Shown in pieces: positions 15,466 through 24,492 of a stretch of 46,733 nt of DNA. Below the pieces are notes generated by a model. It worked only from the letters and a program-made list of their open reading frames with translations. It made no database searches and was not told where the DNA came from. Each line of letters starts with the position of its first letter. Position 1 is the first letter of the stretch. A program made the translations under genes and the position numbers. Location: positions 1 through 46,733 of the forward strand of contig CAJOEC010000022.1 of NCBI GenBank assembly GCA_905233425.1. The letters run 5' to 3'. Source of the DNA: an uncultured Prevotella sp. (GTDB taxonomy: Bacteria; Bacteroidota; Bacteroidia; Bacteroidales; Bacteroidaceae).

Positions 15466-17646
15466 ATGGCAAAGAAAATCACAATCATTAAGAACTACAG
15501 GGGCAAGGACACCCTGCGGCTGACGGAGCTGCAGGAAGTGGTGGACATCATCCGACAGGGAGAATACAAGGAACAGGTGCGCGAGTTCCGCAGAGCCTAT
15601 CCGCTGGCATCGTTTATCCAGCGCAACAACGACGGGTCACTCAGCGGCGACACGGGCTGGGCCAGGAACCTGCCACGTATCTGTTTCGCCTTGGAGCAAG
15701 AGAACCGCATGGGCGAACGGGTGACGAAGGGCTACACAGGGCTGGTGCTGTTAGAGGTGAACAACCTGACGGGACGCGAGGAGGCCGACGCCGTGAGGCG
15801 CGGGGCTGCGGAGATGCCCCAGACGCTGATGGCCTTCGTGGGGGGCGATGGGCAGTCGGTGAAGATCGTATGCCGCGGCGAGCTGTTCCCAAAGTCATGG
15901 GGGCAACACTCCGACAGCGGTGCCCAAGAACCGCAGCGGCTGCCTGCATCCCTTGAGACCGTCGCGCTGTTTCATGAGAACCTCTATGAGCGTGCCCGCA
16001 TGATATACAACGGTCAGCTGGGTGTCACCATAGAGAAACTGGAGCCTATGCCACAGCGCATCTGCTACTTCAGTCACGACCCCGGCGTGGCCTTCAACCC
16101 GCTGGCCACGCCCATCTACGCCAAGGCCGAGAAGGCCACCAATGCGCTGAACCGCCTGCCATCGACGCATGAACAGACAGGCGACTTAGGGCTGGACATC
16201 AGCAGCTACGAGCGGCTGAGTACGGTCTTTGAGTTCAACTTGTCGAAGGCCTACGACGATGTCGAGGGCATCGCCGACGATGACGAGCGCTGTCACGCCC
16301 TGCTGAGCCGACTGGCCGGCTACTGCCTGAACACCGGGCTGCCCATGGGGCCGGCCATGCGCCAGGCCATGATGCACCATGCCTTCTGGGACGAGCCGGA
16401 ACTGGTGAGGAAGGTCTTCGAGAACACCTACCGCGACAAGCACGTGGAGGAATACATGGAGCGCAAGAACATTCGCCGCACCAAGAACATACCGCCGGAG
16501 ACGCTGCTGACGATGAAGGTCAACATCTTCCTCAACGCCAACTACGAGCTGCGCAAGAACGTGATGCGCGGCGTGGCCGAATACCGCCTGAGGACGGGCA
16601 TCGGCTTCTCCTTCCAGGACCTGACGGAAGAGGCGCGTAACAGCATCACCATGAGGGCCTTGGAACAGGGCATACGCTGCTGGGACAAGGACATACGCCG
16701 ATACGTGAACTCCGACGACATAGAACGCTACGACCCCATTGACGACTTCCTGGAGCACCTGCCGCGATGGGACGGCCGCGACCGCGTGACGGCACTCGCC
16801 GGACGTGTGCCGACGCAATGGCAGGAGTGGCCCCGGCTCTTCCACATCTGGATGCGCTCGATGGTGGCGATGTGGCAGGGCAAGGGCCAGCTGACCGGTA
16901 ACGCCCTCGTACCTCTGCTCATAGGCCGCCAGGGATGCGGCAAGTCCAGCTTCTGCCGCATCCTGCTGCCCCGCGACCTGATGGACTACTACAACGACCG
17001 CATCAACTTCAAGAACGAGCAGGACCTGAACCTCGGCCTCTCGTCGTTTGCGCTCATCAACCTCGACGAGTTCGACCGCGTGACCCAGCGCCAGCAGGTG
17101 GTGCTGAAGTACCTCGTCTCGACCGCCGACCTGAAGTACCGCCCGCCCTACGGCAAGGCCTATACCTCCAACCGCCGCTACGCCTCGTTCATCGGCACCA
17201 CCAACGAGCAGACACCCCTTACCGATCCCACCGGCTCGCGGCGCTTCATCTGCGTAGGCATCGACGGCGACATCGATTTCGAGACACCCGTGCAGCACGA
17301 CCAGCTCTACGCCCAGCTGATGCAGGAGATACAGCAGGGCGAGCGCTACTGGCTGACGAAGGACGAGGAGCGCGCCTTGATGGAGCACAACCTGCAGTAC
17401 CAGCGGCTGAACGGCCTGGGCGAGATGCTCATGGCCGTCATACAGAAACCCCGACAGGCCGACGAGGGCCAGTGGGTGAGCCTGAAGGAGCTGTCGGCCC
17501 TGCTGAAGAGCCGTTTCAAGGGTTACAAGGAAGATGCCGGCACGTTCCAGAAGATTGGTAACTACCTCAACCGTCCGGAGTACAAGTTCCAGAGCAAGCA
17601 CACCATTTCCGGAGCCTCGTATCTGGTGAAATTCCGGTTGGACTGA
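15466..17646 (+). CDS. VirE/VapE-family primase-helicase
   Basis: 726 aa. The N-terminal 200 residues are of the BT4734-like/VirE_N type (KNYRGKDTLRLTELQEVVDIIRQGEY near the start, TGLVLLEVNNLTG, AFVGGDGQSVKIV), related to archaeo-eukaryotic primase folds. The C-terminal half is the VapE superfamily-3-like ATPase: DPIDDFLEHLPRWDG before it, Walker A GRQGCGKSSF at about 487-495, Walker B LINLDEFD, sensor-like FIGTTNEQTPLTDPTGSRRFICV. VapE proteins replicate phages, islands and plasmids; in Bacteroidales stand-alone copies are common on the chromosome. The gene is GC-rich, unlike the conflict block before it. It has its own promoter and a stem-loop behind it. No integrase is visible nearby, so I cannot say whether it still belongs to a mobile unit. 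Confidence 0.88.
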   Translation: MAKKITIIKNYRGKDTLRLTELQEVVDIIRQGEYKEQVREFRRAYPLASFIQRNNDGSLSGDTGWARNLPRICFALEQENRMGERVTKGYTGLVLLEVNNLTGREEADAVRRGAAEMPQTLMAFVGGDGQSVKIVCRGELFPKSWGQHSDSGAQEPQRLPASLETVALFHENLYERARMIYNGQLGVTIEKLEPMPQRICYFSHDPGVAFNPLATPIYAKAEKATNALNRLPSTHEQTGDLGLDISSYERLSTVFEFNLSKAYDDVEGIADDDERCHALLSRLAGYCLNTGLPMGPAMRQAMMHHAFWDEPELVRKVFENTYRDKHVEEYMERKNIRRTKNIPPETLLTMKVNIFLNANYELRKNVMRGVAEYRLRTGIGFSFQDLTEEARNSITMRALEQGIRCWDKDIRRYVNSDDIERYDPIDDFLEHLPRWDGRDRVTALAGRVPTQWQEWPRLFHIWMRSMVAMWQGKGQLTGNALVPLLIGRQGCGKSSFCRILLPRDLMDYYNDRINFKNEQDLNLGLSSFALINLDEFDRVTQRQQVVLKYLVSTADLKYRPPYGKAYTSNRRYASFIGTTNEQTPLTDPTGSRRFICVGIDGDIDFETPVQHDQLYAQLMQEIQQGERYWLTKDEERALMEHNLQYQRLNGLGEMLMAVIQKPRQADEGQWVSLKELSALLKSRFKGYKEDAGTFQKIGNYLNRPEYKFQSKHTISGASYLVKFRLD

Positions 17647-17670
17647 CTTCATTAAATAATGATAAGAAAT

Positions 17671-17701
17671 TTGGCCGTTACGGGAATTTTCCGTATCTTT
17701 G
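17671..17701 (+). promoter_or_regulatory. Promoter of the first AAA-ATPase/nuclease gene
   Basis: TTG at 17671-17673, 20-nt spacer, TATCTTTG at 17694-17701. The start of transcription should fall inside the stem-loop at 17700-17735. Confidence 0.8.
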
Positions 17702-17735
17702 CACCTGCGTTGGCAAACATGCCGGCGCAGGTGCA
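17700..17735 (+). promoter_or_regulatory. Stem-loop at the transcription start of the AAA-ATPase gene
   Basis: TGCACCTGCG at 17700-17709 pairs perfectly with CGCAGGTGCA at 17726-17735, and the inner TTGGCA/TGCCGG extends the stem to about 16 bp with an AACA loop. With only a weak T-tail (ATTATT) behind it, it could be a terminator for VapE or a control hairpin in the leader. Confidence 0.55.
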
Positions 17736-17758
17736 ATTATTCTAATACAATAATAGAT

Positions 17759-19339
17759 ATGGGAAAATTCATCAATGGAGGCAATGACGGGTTCCGCCGC
17801 TACGCCACAAGGGAATATGTCGACAAGACAGATTTGATAGCATACGTCAATTCCACCATCGGCACAGACATCATGCTCACCTGTGTCACCCGTCCGCGTC
17901 GCTTCGGCAAGACGGCAGCGGCACAGATGCTCTACGCCTACTACGACAAGTCGTCGGACAGCCGCGAACTGTTCGCACCATATAAAATAGCAGCCGACCC
18001 TTCATTTGGGCAGCACCTGAACAAATATCCAGCCATTTACCTTGATGTTACTGATTTCACCTCACAATACGGTGGAAGGGACGACATTGTGGATATGATA
18101 CAGGCCGCTATCATCAAGGACTTGAAGAAAGCCTATCCCGAAGTGGAGGTGGACGGCGATGCTGACCTTGTGGACGTGCTCTTAGATATAAACGAGGCAA
18201 CGGGCGAGAAATTCGTGATGATTATCGACGAGTGGGATGCGATATGCCGTGAGGCTGCCGACAAGCCCAGCCTGATGGACAAATACGTGAACTTTCTCCG
18301 CCGTATGTTCAAGGGTGGCAATACCGCCAGGGTGTTTGCCTGTGTGTATATGACCGGCATCCTGCCCATCAAACGCTATGGCACGCAGTCGGCACTGAAT
18401 AATTTCCAGGAGTACTCGATGACCGATGCAGACATGCTGGCAGGGTATATCGGCTTTACAGAGCCTGAAGTAAAGAGCCTGTGTTCGAAATACGACATGG
18501 ACTACGAGGAAATGAAAAACTGGTACGATGGTTATAGCTTCCCCCCGGAATATCCTTCCGTCTTTAATCCGAACTCTGTAATCCAAGCCTGCAAACGTCA
18601 CACCTATAAGAATTATTGGGGCAAGACCTCTTCTTTCGAGACACTACAGCTCTACATCGACATGAACCAGACCGGCGTGCAAGAATGTCTTGAGAAAATC
18701 GTGAGGGGCGAAAGCCTGAAGGTGTCCGTGCTGCGCTTCGGCTTCGATGTCAGTTCGATAGGCAGCGACGACGAGCTGTTTACGCTGATGATACACTTAG
18801 GATATCTGGCATACGATGCGGAGAGCCGCACCGTAAGGATTCCCAACAAGGAGATACGCATGGAGTTCATTGAGGCCCTGCGTGGCAGCAAGACCCACAA
18901 GAAGCTGCAGGCCATGGTCAGGCTCTCCGACCGTCTGGTGAATGCCACTCTCGACGGCGACGAGCAGCAGGTGGCGGAAATCGTCGGGCAGATACACGAC
19001 AGCGACGCAGGCCCGCAGTTCTATAACAATGAGCAAGCGTTGCGCTCTGTGCTTAAACTGGGCTACATCAGCGCCATTGATGATTTCGTATCCATACAGG
19101 AACTGCCAACGGGCAAGGGTTATGCCGACCTCGCTTTCATTCCCCAGCTTGGAAGCTGCCGACCTGCCATCGTAGTGGAGCTGAAATGGAACCACCCTGT
19201 CGAGGCCGCCATCGACCAGATAAAACGCCAAGACTATCCTGACGTGCTGAAGCGCTTCACCGACAACATCCTGCTCGTGGGCATCAGCTATGACGAGGCC
19301 ACGAAGCAGCACACGTGCAAGATAGAGAAACTGAACTGA
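17759..19339 (+). CDS. AAA-ATPase-like protein with C-terminal PD-(D/E)XK nuclease domain, copy 1
   Basis: 526 aa from the ATG at 17759, chosen because the paralogue at 22380 has the same start residues (MGKFINGGNDGF / MGIYINRGNDGF); the frame is open 20 codons further upstream. The N-terminal 300 residues are AAA-ATPase_like (PF09820 type): the Walker A variant RPRRFGKT, Walker B FVMIIDEWDAI and the LRRMFKGG...VFACVYMTGILPI block. The C-terminal 110 residues are the DUF1703/PD-(D/E)XK domain (GKGYADLAFIP...IVVELKWN with the E-x-K motif). Such proteins are abundant in Bacteroidales and their role is unknown; a toxin-like or defence nuclease has been suggested. A Fic gene starts 11 nt after it. 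Confidence 0.85.
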   Translation: MGKFINGGNDGFRRYATREYVDKTDLIAYVNSTIGTDIMLTCVTRPRRFGKTAAAQMLYAYYDKSSDSRELFAPYKIAADPSFGQHLNKYPAIYLDVTDFTSQYGGRDDIVDMIQAAIIKDLKKAYPEVEVDGDADLVDVLLDINEATGEKFVMIIDEWDAICREAADKPSLMDKYVNFLRRMFKGGNTARVFACVYMTGILPIKRYGTQSALNNFQEYSMTDADMLAGYIGFTEPEVKSLCSKYDMDYEEMKNWYDGYSFPPEYPSVFNPNSVIQACKRHTYKNYWGKTSSFETLQLYIDMNQTGVQECLEKIVRGESLKVSVLRFGFDVSSIGSDDELFTLMIHLGYLAYDAESRTVRIPNKEIRMEFIEALRGSKTHKKLQAMVRLSDRLVNATLDGDEQQVAEIVGQIHDSDAGPQFYNNEQALRSVLKLGYISAIDDFVSIQELPTGKGYADLAFIPQLGSCRPAIVVELKWNHPVEAAIDQIKRQDYPDVLKRFTDNILLVGISYDEATKQHTCKIEKLN

Positions 19340-19349
19340 ACGAATCTTT

Positions 19350-20129
19350 ATGTTTGAGAAGGAAATAGAGGAATACGAGGATGTCCGTCGGGTGTACCAG
19401 GAGAAGGTAGCCGACAGAATGGGCCGTGAGCAGTGGATGGAATACAACGAGATTCTGTTCTCCGCCCATTCCTGCGCCATCGAGGGTAACTCGTTCACGG
19501 TAGACGACACGCGGATATTGCGCGAGCAGGGCATGGCCATGATTCCCGTGGGCCGCTCGCTGTTGGAGTGTGCGGAGATGGCCGACCATTTCCGTGCGTT
19601 CGACTATATGACAAGCCATCTGGACCATCCCTTCGACGAGGCATTGCTGAAAGAGGTGAACCGCTTGGTGACGGAGCACACGCTGAGCTACCGTGCGCCG
19701 GGTGCCGTAGCCGGGGAATACACCACGGAAGACATGGCTGCCGGCGACACCGTGTTTGGCGACCATGAGACGCTCGTGGCCCGTGTGCCGCAGCTGATGG
19801 CTTCGACACAGAGGGCCATAGACAGTGGCCAGCACCCGATGATGGTTGCTTCCAAATGGCACGGCTATTACGAATACCTCCATCCTTTCCGCGACGGGAA
19901 TGGCAGGACGGGACGGCTGCTCTCCAACTTCATCCTCCTGCGAGCCGGCCATCCGCTGCTCATCGTCCGTATAGAAGACCGGGCATCCTATATCTCTGCC
20001 CTGAGGCAAATCAGCGTTGAGGGCACCGACGAGTATCTGGTGGAGTTCTTCTTCAAGACGGCCATCAAGCGGATGGAGGATGAAATGAAGCAGAAAAGGA
20101 AACACTCGCTCCCAATGGTTTTCTTCTGA
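19350..20129 (+). CDS. Fic-family AMPylase/NMPylase with built-in inhibitory motif
   Basis: 259 aa. The Fic motif HPFRDGNGRTGR starts at H178 and contains the catalytic His and the anion-binding loop. The N-terminal SCAIEGN (S41-x-x-x-E45-G46) is the class II inhibitory helix motif (S/T)xxxE(G/N), whose Glu blocks ATP in the resting state. Fic enzymes move AMP or other nucleotides to hydroxyl groups on target proteins. Single domain, no extra wHTH, cytoplasmic. It is in one operon with the AAA-ATPase/nuclease gene (10-nt gap), and a hairpin terminator follows at 20188. Confidence 0.93.
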   Translation: MFEKEIEEYEDVRRVYQEKVADRMGREQWMEYNEILFSAHSCAIEGNSFTVDDTRILREQGMAMIPVGRSLLECAEMADHFRAFDYMTSHLDHPFDEALLKEVNRLVTEHTLSYRAPGAVAGEYTTEDMAAGDTVFGDHETLVARVPQLMASTQRAIDSGQHPMMVASKWHGYYEYLHPFRDGNGRTGRLLSNFILLRAGHPLLIVRIEDRASYISALRQISVEGTDEYLVEFFFKTAIKRMEDEMKQKRKHSLPMVFF

Positions 20130-20187
20130 TGCGGGAACTCAGAGACTCGCATGGGAATATGAGGGAGCAATCGCCAATAACCAAAAA

Positions 20188-20217
20188 GGCATCCAACTCA
20201 TGGATGCCTCATTATTT
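20188..20217 (+). terminator. Stem-loop GGCATCCA/TGGATGCC after the Fic gene
   Basis: 8-bp perfect stem (20188-20195 with 20201-20208), 5-nt loop, then CTCATTATTT. The T-tail is interrupted, so efficiency is uncertain. Confidence 0.6.
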
Positions 20218-20263
20218 AGTCCTTTGATGCGTGGAGGAGGGTAACTTTACTGAAAAAAACGGT

Positions 20264-20456
20264 CTAAATGGAGTCCTCTTGGCCATTCTTCATTCCTCGA
20301 AGGTCACAATGGTACTTTTGCCGGAAAAGTATCTTGGCTTTCTCCATCAATGGGTTCGACTTGTTTGAAGGGAAAGACTGTGCCACAATTCTTGCTCTGA
20401 GTTCCTTGTTGGTGACACCCAGATTCTTTGAGATATGAATACGTGTTCTCAGCCAT
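20264..20456 (-). pseudogene. Possible frameshifted small gene downstream of the OLD-like ATPase
   Basis: An ATG at 20456 overlaps the end of the ATPase gene (ATGGCTGA) and opens a frame beginning MAENTYSYLKESG that soon looks unlike protein. In the next frame a protein-like stretch runs to a TAG at 20264 and ends KYHCDLRGMKNGQEDSI, including ISKNLGVTNKELRARIVAQ. This frame has no start of its own. One base change near codon 6-8 would join the two, so this may be a frameshifted small partner gene or a sequence error. Confidence 0.35.
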
Positions 20457-21624
20457 AAATGAATTCGTTTACTTTCGAGATCCGCTCTTCTACCCAGTCA
20501 GACACGCTATCCAGTTCTAAACCGCTAATCATAGGGAGTTCCGCGTCAATCAGATTCTCAAACAGTCCGTTGTCATTGATATAATAGGCTGAATAATTTG
20601 CGGCAGACATATAACAATCGTAGTTTACGAAATCCTCAACTCCTGGAGTAAAGTGGCCGTCAAGATGATAATCGTATAGTCTGGCTTCTGCCATCAGTTC
20701 GTTGAGGACAGACAGTATATATGGGCTATGCGTGGTAATGACTACATGGCTGTCAAAGTTTCCCTTTTCATTACGATTAGCCGATACTACATGTCTGACA
20801 ATATTCAACATCAAGTCCTTCTGAGACATCGGATACAGGTTCTGTTCAGGCTCCTCAATAAAGAACTGAACAGACTGATAGTAGGCCTTCCTCGTATCAT
20901 CGTTAATATGCTTCCAGTCGTGCTTGCTGATGCTTGCTTTCTCTCCTACGAAAGCACTGTACCTGTCAATCATCACCTCAATGGGCATGGCAGACTGCAC
21001 ACCGCTTGAAGCATAGAAAACGGGCATCTTCTTGCCGTTCTGGCTCAGAATGATAAAATCCGCTCCACCATCATTATAATATTGGATATTGCGGGCAACC
21101 GACAGTCTCAGGGGATTCTTCGTCCCATAGAACTCTTTCACCTCATCCCATTCCAGCAGATAGTTCAGCAGCACATCCAGTTCTGTAGCCTTATATGCCT
21201 TGTCAAGATTCTTGACGGCAGAAATCAAGTTCCGCTCAGAGGGGATGAAGCACAATTTCGTGTTATACCTTCTTTCCCCGAAACCCTTTTTGCGGGTAAT
21301 AATTGCATCAGAGTCATCTCCGGACTGCTCTATCGTGATATAGTCACCTTCATATTTTATGTAGCTGTCAGGTGAAAAGAAGTCAGGATTGAACCGATGA
21401 AATGTCATCAGGCTCTTCAGGAATTCCTGATCCTTTCCATAGTCCTTGGCACTGGCATCGTCATCAACCATGAGTGTCTTCTCCACCCAGCGGCAATGAC
21501 ACAGCACCTTTATAAAGGTTCTCTTTCCAGAACTCTGTCTGCCAATAATGAGCAATAGCTTGTTAAGGGCAATCTCTCCCGTGTCCTTCAGCGGACCTAC
21601 ATTCTTGATAAGTATCGTTGCCAT
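20449..21624 (-). CDS. OLD/RecF-like AAA ATPase without TOPRIM domain
   Basis: 391 aa from the ATG at 21624 (MATILIKNVGPLKDTGEI), chosen because the promoter at 21645-21675 lies behind the longer upstream frame. Walker A is GRQSSGKRT: the Ser/Thr right after GK is replaced by Arg with a Thr next to it, which is unusual. The ABC-type second half has FFIEEPEQNLYPMSQ (Walker B with D-loop region) and VVITTHSPYIL (switch His). This is the AAA_15/AAA_21 type, related to OLD-family nucleases and RloC-like proteins. The C-terminal 80 residues hold no TOPRIM motif. It may need the small ORF behind it as partner. Confidence 0.8.
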   Translation of the reverse strand: MATILIKNVGPLKDTGEIALNKLLLIIGRQSSGKRTFIKVLCHCRWVEKTLMVDDDASAKDYGKDQEFLKSLMTFHRFNPDFFSPDSYIKYEGDYITIEQSGDDSDAIITRKKGFGERRYNTKLCFIPSERNLISAVKNLDKAYKATELDVLLNYLLEWDEVKEFYGTKNPLRLSVARNIQYYNDGGADFIILSQNGKKMPVFYASSGVQSAMPIEVMIDRYSAFVGEKASISKHDWKHINDDTRKAYYQSVQFFIEEPEQNLYPMSQKDLMLNIVRHVVSANRNEKGNFDSHVVITTHSPYILSVLNELMAEARLYDYHLDGHFTPGVEDFVNYDCYMSAANYSAYYINDNGLFENLIDAELPMISGLELDSVSDWVEERISKVNEFIYG

Positions 21625-21644
21625 TGTCGATGGTTTTTGTGATG

Positions 21645-21675
21645 CAAAGATAGGCATATTTTCTTTAGCAAACAA
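21645..21675 (-). promoter_or_regulatory. Promoter of the OLD-like ATPase gene
   Basis: Minus strand: TTG (21673-21675), 20-nt spacer, TATCTTTG (21645-21652). The match to the consensus is complete, 20 nt before the ATG at 21624. Confidence 0.8.
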
Positions 21676-21889
21676 TTTTTTCCGTCTTTTTATGCGCACG
21701 GAATCGAAAAAACAGTTAAAAACTGGCTGGTTCTGGGAGATTTCTGGCAAAAACAAATGCTGGCTGAGAAAGATTTAGTAATATCCTGTACGAAGACAAA
21801 TACGGAATCCAATATGCTTTGTCGTGCGCAATCCGTTAATCTTTGAATGGACTGCATCAGTTACGGGGCTTGATTTTATTCATATATTT

Positions 21890-21920
21890 TTGGCAGTCTC
21901 GCAGAAAAGCGTTAATTTTG
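21890..21920 (+). promoter_or_regulatory. Promoter before the chimeric ORF
   Basis: TTG at 21890-21892, 20-nt spacer, TAATTTTG at 21913-21920, 31 nt before the ATG at 21952. Confidence 0.8.
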
Positions 21921-21951
21921 CAGCCAGATTGATTAACAAAGAACAGAATAC

Positions 21952-22332
21952 ATGAAAAAGACTATTCTTGCACTTGCCATGATGGTGCTGCCGATGCTGG
22001 CTAACGCGGAGGCGGTGGAGATTGACGGCATTTACTATGAACTGGTCTCGAAGATTAAAGATGCATTGCGTAACAAGTGTGATGTCACTAGTTGTGTCAG
22101 TAGTTTGTCAGTATTTCAACTAACTGATAGACAGAAGCATATATGTAAAATGATAAGAAACAATCCACATGTTTCCGTGAAGGAAATGTCACTAGTTTTG
22201 TCACTAATTGAGAGGACTGTCAAACGTGACCTCGCAGCCTTGCAAAAGATCGGGCTATTAATCCGCGAGGGCAATACAAGTGCTGGCCGCTGGGTCTTGT
22301 TGGAAGGAAAGCAAGCTTTCTCCTATAAGTAA
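21952..22332 (+). pseudogene. Chimeric ORF: surface-protein signal peptide joined to a winged-helix tail
   Basis: 126 aa. The first 35 residues (MKKTILALAMMVLPMLANAEAVEIDGIYYEL) are a signal peptide and the start typical of Bacteroidales leucine-rich-repeat surface proteins. From about residue 55 the sequence (LTDRQKHICKMIRNNPHVSVKEM, then RTVKRDLAALQKIGLLIREGNTSAGRWVL) is the winged-helix C-terminus known from AlbA_2/HATPase_c_4 proteins, which is cytoplasmic. The two parts do not make sense in one protein, so this looks like a recombination scar in which two gene remnants share one frame. It has a good promoter and could still be made. Confidence 0.6.
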
Positions 22333-22379
22333 AAATGGAAGAACTGACATAATCAAACGTGTTAATAATTGAATAGATA

Positions 22380-23960
22380 ATGGGAATATACATCAATAGA
22401 GGGAACGACGGTTTCAAGAGATACGCCAACGATGAGTATGTTGATAAGACAGAACTCATCAGCTATGTCAATTCCACTATCGGCAGGGCAACTATGCTGA
22501 CCTGTGTCAGCCGCCCGCGCCGCTTCGGCAAGTCGATAGCGGCACAGATGCTCTACGCCTACTACGACAAGTCGTGTGACTCGCGGGAGTTGTTCAGCAA
22601 GTACAAAATCAGTCAGGACAAGTCGTTTGAGCAGCACCTGAACAAATATCCGGCCATTTACTTGGACATCACCGACTTCACCACCCGATATGAGGGAAGG
22701 GATGACATTGTTGATTTGATGCAGAAGGAAATCATGGAAGATATAGCCGAGGACTACCCCGACATAGTGGTGAAAGACAATGACGACCTGATGGCATTGC
22801 TGCTCAGAATTGCCATGAAGAAGGGCGAGAATTTCGTAATGATCATCGACGAGTGGGATGCGATATGCCGTGAGGCTGCCGACAAGCCCAGCCTGATGGA
22901 CAAATACGTGAACTTCCTCCGCCGTATGTTCAAGGGCGGCAATACCGCCAAAGTGTTCGCCTGTGTGTATATGACGGGCATACTGCCCATCAAGCGCCAT
23001 GGCACGCAGTCGGCACTCAACGACTTCAAGGAGTTCTCAATGACAAATGCTGACATTTTGGCTGGCTTTATAGGTTTCACAGAACCTGAAGTGAAGAGTC
23101 TATGCAAGAAGTATAACATGGACTACGAAGACATGAAAGGCTGGTACGATGGTTACAGTTTTGGGCCAGATTATCCTGCCGTGTTCAATCCAAATTCTGT
23201 TATGGAAGCCTGTAACCGACACGCGTACGGCAACTACTGGGGCAGGACATCAGCCTTTGAAACCCTTCAACGCTACATCGACCTCGACATGACTGGCATA
23301 CAGGAAAGCCTTGAGAAACTGCTGCGTGGTGAGCGGCAGGAAGTGAAGGCTCTGCGCTTTGGCTTTGACGTAAGTTCGATAGGCAGCGACGACGAGTTGC
23401 TCACGCTCTTCATCCATTTGGGTTATCTGTCGTATAACGTTGAGGAAGAGACCGTGACCGTACCCAACAAGGAGATTCGCATAGAGTTTGTCGAGGCCCT
23501 GCGCGGCAGCAAGACCCACAAGAAACTGTCGGCCATGGTGAAGCTCTCCGACCGCCTGATGAGGGCCACCCTCGACGGCGACGAGCAGCAGGTGGCGGAA
23601 ATCGTCGGGCAGATACATGACAGCGATGCAGGCCCCGACTTCTACAACAACGAGCAGGCCCTGCGCTCCGTGCTGAAGCTGGGCTACATCAGTGCCATCG
23701 ACAAATATGTATCCATTCAGGAACTTCCAACCGGCAAGGGCTATGCCGACCTGGTGTTCATTCCTCGGACAGGCGGTAACTTGCCCGCCGTCGTGGTTGA
23801 TCTGAAATGGAACAAGACGGAGCACGCCGCCATCGACCAGATCAAGGAACGCAACTACCCTGACGTGCTGAAGCGCTTCACCGATAACATCCTGCTCGTG
23901 GGCATCAGCTACGACGAGGCCACAAAGCAGCATACGTGCAAAATAGAGAAGCTGAATTAG
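22380..23960 (+). CDS. AAA-ATPase-like protein with PD-(D/E)XK nuclease domain, copy 2
   Basis: 526 aa, same length and layout as the gene at 17759-19339: RPRRFGKSIAAQML, NFVMIIDEWDAI, then the C-terminal nuclease domain GKGYADLVFIP...AVVVDLKWN, in which Asp takes the place of Glu in the (D/E)xK motif. Long stretches are identical between the copies at DNA level, mainly the Walker B region and the last 250 codons, while other parts differ, as expected for duplication with gene conversion. It stands 47 nt behind the chimeric ORF and 3 nt before the methionine sulfoxide reductase gene. Function unknown. Confidence 0.85.
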   Translation: MGIYINRGNDGFKRYANDEYVDKTELISYVNSTIGRATMLTCVSRPRRFGKSIAAQMLYAYYDKSCDSRELFSKYKISQDKSFEQHLNKYPAIYLDITDFTTRYEGRDDIVDLMQKEIMEDIAEDYPDIVVKDNDDLMALLLRIAMKKGENFVMIIDEWDAICREAADKPSLMDKYVNFLRRMFKGGNTAKVFACVYMTGILPIKRHGTQSALNDFKEFSMTNADILAGFIGFTEPEVKSLCKKYNMDYEDMKGWYDGYSFGPDYPAVFNPNSVMEACNRHAYGNYWGRTSAFETLQRYIDLDMTGIQESLEKLLRGERQEVKALRFGFDVSSIGSDDELLTLFIHLGYLSYNVEEETVTVPNKEIRIEFVEALRGSKTHKKLSAMVKLSDRLMRATLDGDEQQVAEIVGQIHDSDAGPDFYNNEQALRSVLKLGYISAIDKYVSIQELPTGKGYADLVFIPRTGGNLPAVVVDLKWNKTEHAAIDQIKERNYPDVLKRFTDNILLVGISYDEATKQHTCKIEKLN

Positions 23961-23963
23961 ACT

Positions 23964-24422
23964 ATGGAACAAAAGACAGAGAGTTATCGTGTTCTCACCG
24001 AACAGGTGAGGGCACTGGCTGATGGTGAGACCGATGCCATCAGCGTTATGGCCAATGTGGCTGCGGCGATACACGGGGCGATGGGGTTCTTCTGGACAGG
24101 CTTTTATCGCGTGGTGGACGGCGAGCTGCACCTTGGCCCGTTCCAGGGGCCAGTGGCGTGCACCCGTATTGCCTTCGGGCGGGGAGTGTGCGGTACGGCC
24201 TGGCAGCGGCGGGAGAGCATCGTCGTGCCCGACGTGGAGCAGTTCGCCGGCCATATAGCGTGCAGCAGCCTGTCGAGGTCGGAGATTGTGGTGCCAGTGA
24301 TTGTCGGAAATGGTGAGGTGTTGGCCGTGCTCGACATCGACAGCAAGGAACTTGCCACCTTCGACGACACCGACCGTGTCTGGCTGGAGCAAATCTGCGC
24401 CATCGTGGCGGAGGTTATATAA
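23964..24422 (+). CDS. msrC: Free methionine-(R)-sulfoxide reductase (GAF domain)
   Basis: 152 aa, a single GAF domain. It has the family's fixed blocks WTGFYRV, LHLGPFQGPVACTRI, GRGVCGTAWQ, DVEQFAGHIAC and SEIVVPVI. C66, C76 and C100 are spaced 10 and 24 residues apart, exactly as C84, C94 and C118 in the E. coli enzyme YebR, so the disulfide relay is complete. It reduces free Met-R-sulfoxide with thioredoxin and so protects against oxidative damage. It starts 3 nt after the AAA-ATPase/nuclease gene and probably shares its transcript. Confidence 0.93.
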   Translation: MEQKTESYRVLTEQVRALADGETDAISVMANVAAAIHGAMGFFWTGFYRVVDGELHLGPFQGPVACTRIAFGRGVCGTAWQRRESIVVPDVEQFAGHIACSSLSRSEIVVPVIVGNGEVLAVLDIDSKELATFDDTDRVWLEQICAIVAEVI

Positions 24423-24492
24423 TATTATTGTGATTTCAGCGTTATAATATAAACAGTTTTTTTCTGATAACCAAAATCTAAACACAATCATT

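Noticed and set aside
16186..17736. A 516-aa minus-strand ORF opposite the VapE gene
   Set aside because: GC-rich shadow frame without recognisable domains, opposite a gene with Walker motifs and a promoter.
15466..23960. An intact integrated phage or conjugative element around VapE
   Set aside because: No integrase, relaxase, capsid or terminase gene and no flanking attachment repeat could be seen.
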